Shown here: positions 60,018-64,000 of the stretch, one piece after another
How positions within the stretch are numbered: position 1 is the stretch's first letter
Layout: every line of letters starts with the position of its first letter
Source of the DNA: Prunus persica
Lineage: Eukaryota > Streptophyta > Magnoliopsida > Rosales > Rosaceae
Direction: 5' to 3'
Assembly (NCBI RefSeq): GCF_000346465.2
Contig: NC_034016.1
Span: 12,953,805 to 13,017,804, forward strand
DNA: 64,000 nucleotides
Program-made: the position numbers and the translations under genes
The notes under the pieces: model-generated
Database searches by the model: none
What the model was told of the DNA's origin: nothing
Seen by the model: only the letters and a program-made list of their open reading frames with translations

Positions 60018-61554
60018 ATATTCTACCGGAATTCTTTTCCAGTAAAAAATAAGTCATCTTTGGAAGTATATTTGTTGGTACGTATGCAGTGACACTGTAC
60101 ATTGGTTTTTGTGTGGGAAACAAATTGGTCTCCTCGTCAATGCTTTTTTCAGATAGGTTGGATGGTGCCTTTCGTTCTGAGTTCTGTTTGTTCTGACCAG
60201 GTTACATTGGATTTCATCCCATTGATATCCACTTATTGTTAGTATGGAAAAGATCTTGGAACTTATATTTTCACCAAAATTATGCAGTTTTCATTTGATC
60301 ATATTGAGTTTGTTTATGGATTAGTCACCCATTTCTAGTTTAATCCTTAGAAACTTCTCTAGTCGATGAGTCTTCCATGGCTTCAAGCCGGCAATAGCTG
60401 TATCTGATCATGTTTTTGTTCATGCTTTTGTGCATGGCTTTTCGTGATGCTATGTCCGCTTTTCCTAAACATTCTTTATGTAGTGGCTGTAGACGCATGA
60501 AAAACGAAAGCACAACTTCCATCAATAAAAAGAAACAAATGAATATATCAGGAAGAAAACTAAGGTCGAATTAAAATAAATAAAACACATGAAGCCTGCT
60601 ACATGGATTCAATTTAACAATATACTGTATTTCACGAAAATTATACATGGTATATATGACACGAATTGGCTCTTGGTCTAGTGGTATTTCTCTTTTTCAC
60701 GTTAAATTCTCTTTCTCTATTGATTTTTTATTTATTTAAGGAAGTTGAGGCTTCATTCTAAAATCAATTGGCAATTGAAAAAATAGCCCAACTTTTTATA
60801 AATCTAGATTAGGTTTTTTAACTTTTCAATATAGGACACTCTCAATGCGCTCTTGCACATGTGAACTTTCAAACATAATATGTGAACATGTATTGGGTCA
60901 CTCTCAACTTGGTAAAGCCAATTGCAGAAACAAAATTTTTTCTTACTCTTTTAAGTTCACCTGGCTTCCAAAAATTTCAAGCAGAAATTTGACTTCATTT
61001 GAAGCTTACAAAGGAAAAAAATTTGACCTGGCGTATGCGTATTTTTGGTCTCCAAATTACAGAAAGGTTGATGGGTGGATTTGAGAACCATCGAATATTT
61101 CGTTGATAGATGAGAAAGTCATTGGAGCACATTATCAGATCGTTAGAAACTCAATTACACAAGACTCATAAATAGCATTTTAAATATGGGGTTTCGGGGT
61201 GGTCAGTGGACATAAATTAAAAACAAAAAAAATAAAAAAGAGATCCTTTCCCCTCCCAACTTTCCCTCCTTTTTCCTTTGCTTAGCATTTCACCGTACAA
61301 TTTTTACAGAGCATAAAGATAATGTTACAAAACAGAGCATAGTGGATTGCTGAAAATCTCTCCAGAAAGCCCTTTGTCTTGTTTATCAATGGCAATTGCC
61401 ACATGGGCAGAGGCTGTTTCAGTTGTAACACAATATCCAACTTCTTAAAGAGCATTCCCGAATCTGCCGTTCTCGAACTCATTTGGTACAAAAGATACGT
61501 GATCACCCCGCTGCACAGGAATGGATTAATTATATTCACATGTTCTCGGGTGTT
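60018..61554. other. Convergent intergenic stretch between RABG3 and SWI3D
   Basis: 3' untranslated regions of the two convergent genes and AT-rich sequence. No gene seen. Confidence 0.5.
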
Positions 61555-63371
61555 TTACTTCGACCCGACTGAAGAAAGTTTGTCCTGGCTGGGAGGCCTT
61601 ATTGAACTTCCTGCCAAGGCTGTGGGTGAAAATTGGTTTGAGGTTGGAGCCGTTGGCCCCATGGGTCTTGACATAGGTGGCCTTAGGGAAGTCATGTTTA
61701 GTGGGGGTCTTGGAACTGAGTTTGCAACATTCATGGCCATTCTATTGGCAGGCATTGACGATGGCATTGGTCTAGATGAGGAACCTGGTAAGCCAAGGCG
61801 GGCTGCAATTATCTGTGCCCGCTCATGGTAGAGCTTCTGTCTTGACCTGTCCAATTGCTCCCTCACCCTCATTACAACATTTTCCATCTCGCTAAAGAAA
61901 CCTAATTTCGCTTCCAACTTATGCAACTGCAGTTAAACACAAACCTCCGAAAATAAAAAACTATATTACTAATAACAAACAATAAAGAGGCAATTTGGAA
62001 TTGGGATGACCTGCTTCTCTATCAACATTGCTGCAAGTTGGCGGATTTGATCTTCTTCCTGTTCTGCTAGAAGTTTTGCCTTCACTGCAGCTGCTGAGAT
62101 TGTAGAAACTGCAGCGTGCTTTAGTTTATCAATTTTCTGATCCACTTTTGTCTCTATAGTGTCATGTTTTTCACTTTTACCATCGTTAGTTTGATCCTCA
62201 CCTGCGAAGTACAAACAAATGAGACATCAGTAAATCCAAGGCATTCAACTTGAATTTTGTGAAACTCAACTAGTTGAACAAACGTTTTCCTCTTTCAACT
62301 TGATATTTTGATCCAAGCTAACTAGCATGCACAAGACCCATTTCCCATATTTTTATTTGTATTTGGCCAGAAGAACTCCAATATGATGTAAATACCCCTG
62401 TCTGCGTGTGTGTGGGTGTGAGAAGAGAGGGAGAGAGGAAGGTGTACTTGCTCCAGTTTCAACCATTGAATTTGATGCAACTGGTTGCTGAGAATCATCC
62501 TGTTCTTGGGGCTGAGGGTCAGACACCATGTCTACATCCTTTGATTCCTCTGTAGGTCGAGGAGGTTCTTCTGATTTGGCAGTAACCGGTTGCTGAGGCT
62601 CATTCATTTGTGAAGCCAGAGAATTGGACACATCCAGATCTTTTGATGCCTCTGTAGAACGGGGAGGTTCCTCAACTGAATTTGATGTAACTGGCTGCTG
62701 AGGCTTATCCTTTGTTGAGGGAAGTGAATCACACATATCCACATCCTTAGGTGTGTCTGTAGGTTCAGAAGGCTTTCCTACTGAAATTCCCTCTCCTGAC
62801 TCCTTCTCAGAACTTGGTGGATTCTCTGCCTCGAGTTTTGAATCATCCAACTTCCCCACAGTAGTTGGTGATTGGTCCTTTGGTAACTCTAAATTGTCTG
62901 ATTTGTTCAAATTATCAGCTTCTACTTCTTCATGAGAAACTATGCCATCCTGTTCTTCTGCAGATTGTGACTTTTCTTCGGGAGAAGGTTTTTCAAGTAT
63001 GTTGTCACCTTTATCATTTGATAAATCTTTATCTTCCAAACCTGAGGTGGCGTTATCCTCTTTCTGGCTTTTGTCTTCATCAACTATGTCTTCCTGGACT
63101 TTGTCTTTCAGCACTTCAGCAACAACACTGCAATCCATCACTGACATCAGATAGAATATACACAAACCAATAGAGGATAAATGCTCCACAACAAAATCAC
63201 ATACCTATCAGGACCAGCTTGTTCCTTGTTGTCACTTGGTGGATCTTCCAATAGAAAGCAATGCCTTGCAGCCAGCTCAGTGCCAGGAGAACTGGCAGAT
63301 ATGGATTTCAAAGAATTATGCGCTGATGCAATAGCAACATCAGGTCCCACCAAACGTGCAAGGAATGCTGC
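61555..63371 (-). CDS. SWI3D: SWI/SNF chromatin-remodelling subunit SWI3D, C-terminal part
   Basis: Minus-strand exons 63371-63205, 63127-62448, 62201-62011 and 61926-61555 are in phase and end with a stop at 61555. The N-terminal exons (SWIRM, ZZ and SANT domains in the family) lie beyond the right edge; 63372-64000 is intron. The visible part starts AAFLARLVGPDVA, continues into a long acidic, Pro/Ser/Thr-rich low-complexity region with three internal repeats containing QQPV, then a helical segment (STISAAAVKAKLLAEQEEDQ, IRQLAAMLIEKQ) and a dimerising coiled coil (LHKLEAKLGFFSEMENVVMR). It ends in a Pro/Ser/Met-rich tail. SWI3D is a scaffold of plant SWI/SNF complexes in the nucleus. The C-terminal order and its position next to PERK match At4g34430. 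Confidence 0.92.
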
Positions 63372-64000
63372 CTGTAAAAGAGTGCAACCCATAAGTAGTG
63401 ACACATTAATAGTGATTGAAGGCCAAAGTATCATTTATATGTTTTGCTTATTGCAAGGTGATGCTTAAGCCCCAGGGTTAAGAGCAAGTCCCATGAAATA
63501 CATTGCATATATGCATCAGAAATCTATTGATGCATGCATGCACTCATAGACATACATACATCATGCATACAATTAAACAGGCATGCATGAATAATGTATA
63601 ATGCAATATAATCGGGAGATCAATTCAAATGCTTCTACAGGAAAACAGTGAAAGGTATCAAATTCGGACATATAGTTATCTCAGATTTTGGCAATAAGAA
63701 GGAAATTTCTGAATGCGCCTGAAGTTGATAACTTGAAATGTAGGCAGACTAAAGCTATAAGATTACTGTAACTTGTTAAAATTTGTAAAAAAAATGGGTA
63801 CCTTGATTAAATATCACTACCAGTTATTTACTGTTAAGCTAAACTGACATTCGGCTAACCATGTGAAGTGTAAGCTATCCTGGGTAACCCAATGCTGCAT
63901 CATTTCAGTTTATTTCAGAAGCACTTAAACGCTCATATGTGAGTTCATAACTTAACCTTTAAGTTAGTTATTAATCTATGCATTTCTGTGGAACAACAGG
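63372..64000 (-). other. SWI3D: Intron of SWI3D continuing past the window edge
   Basis: A clear acceptor (CAG on the minus strand) borders the exon at 63371. No further in-phase SWI3D exon is visible up to 64000. Dispersed GCATGCAT-type repeats occur around 63530-63590. Confidence 0.6.

Noticed and set aside
1..64000. Search for tRNA, rRNA and CRISPR arrays
   Set aside because: No cloverleaf, rRNA core or regularly spaced repeat was recognised by eye. A tRNAscan run would be needed to exclude a diverged plastid tRNA near 6300-7250.

Overview
This is nuclear DNA from a flowering plant, almost certainly a eudicot. The evidence is AT-rich intergenic DNA, GT-AG introns, and plant-specific families: PERK kinase, plant Gβ with 377 aa, Rab7/RABG3, SWI3D, GH17 with CBM43, and group-I-like CNGC. 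A woody rosid such as Rosaceae is my guess, at low confidence.

Left part (1-12.2 kb): a fast-changing cluster derived from cyclic-nucleotide-gated channels (CNGC). Copy A (1-3585, cut by the window edge) reads in frame from the channel pore through the cyclic-nucleotide-binding domain and an IQ-like motif straight into a receptor-like-kinase catalytic domain, giving a channel-kinase fusion. The kinase part carries DFG to GFG and a damaged glycine loop. Copy B (5431-5820) is an internally deleted remnant. Copy C (9298-12120) is a channel gene without the kinase, truncated after the binding domain. A plastid-derived piece with clpP exon 1 and a 173-bp direct duplication lie between B and C.

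Middle and right (14.7-63.4 kb): ordinary well-conserved genes. In order they are CAP1 (+), GH17 β-1,3-glucanase with CBM43 (+), AGB1 (+), coatomer γ (+), PERK5-like receptor kinase (-), RABG3/Rab7 GTPase (+) and the C-terminal part of SWI3D (-, running off the right edge). From memory of Arabidopsis locus numbers, CAP1, glucanase, AGB1, γ-COP, PERK5 and SWI3D are At4g34490, 34480, 34460, 34450, 34440 and 34430, so this is a conserved microsyntenic block. The RABG3 gene and a decayed hAT transposon sit between PERK5 and SWI3D as additions.

Mobile DNA: a complete miniature LTR retroelement (TRIM type, 51072-51668, identical 195-bp LTR lengths, CCATC target duplication, tRNA-iMet primer site), a MITE-like element with a 9-bp target duplication (13620-14202), and a decayed hAT element carrying a TTF-zinc-finger/hAT-dimerisation pseudogene (52949-56523). 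All spliced models below were checked by hand for reading phase. No RNA evidence was available, so untranslated regions are approximate.
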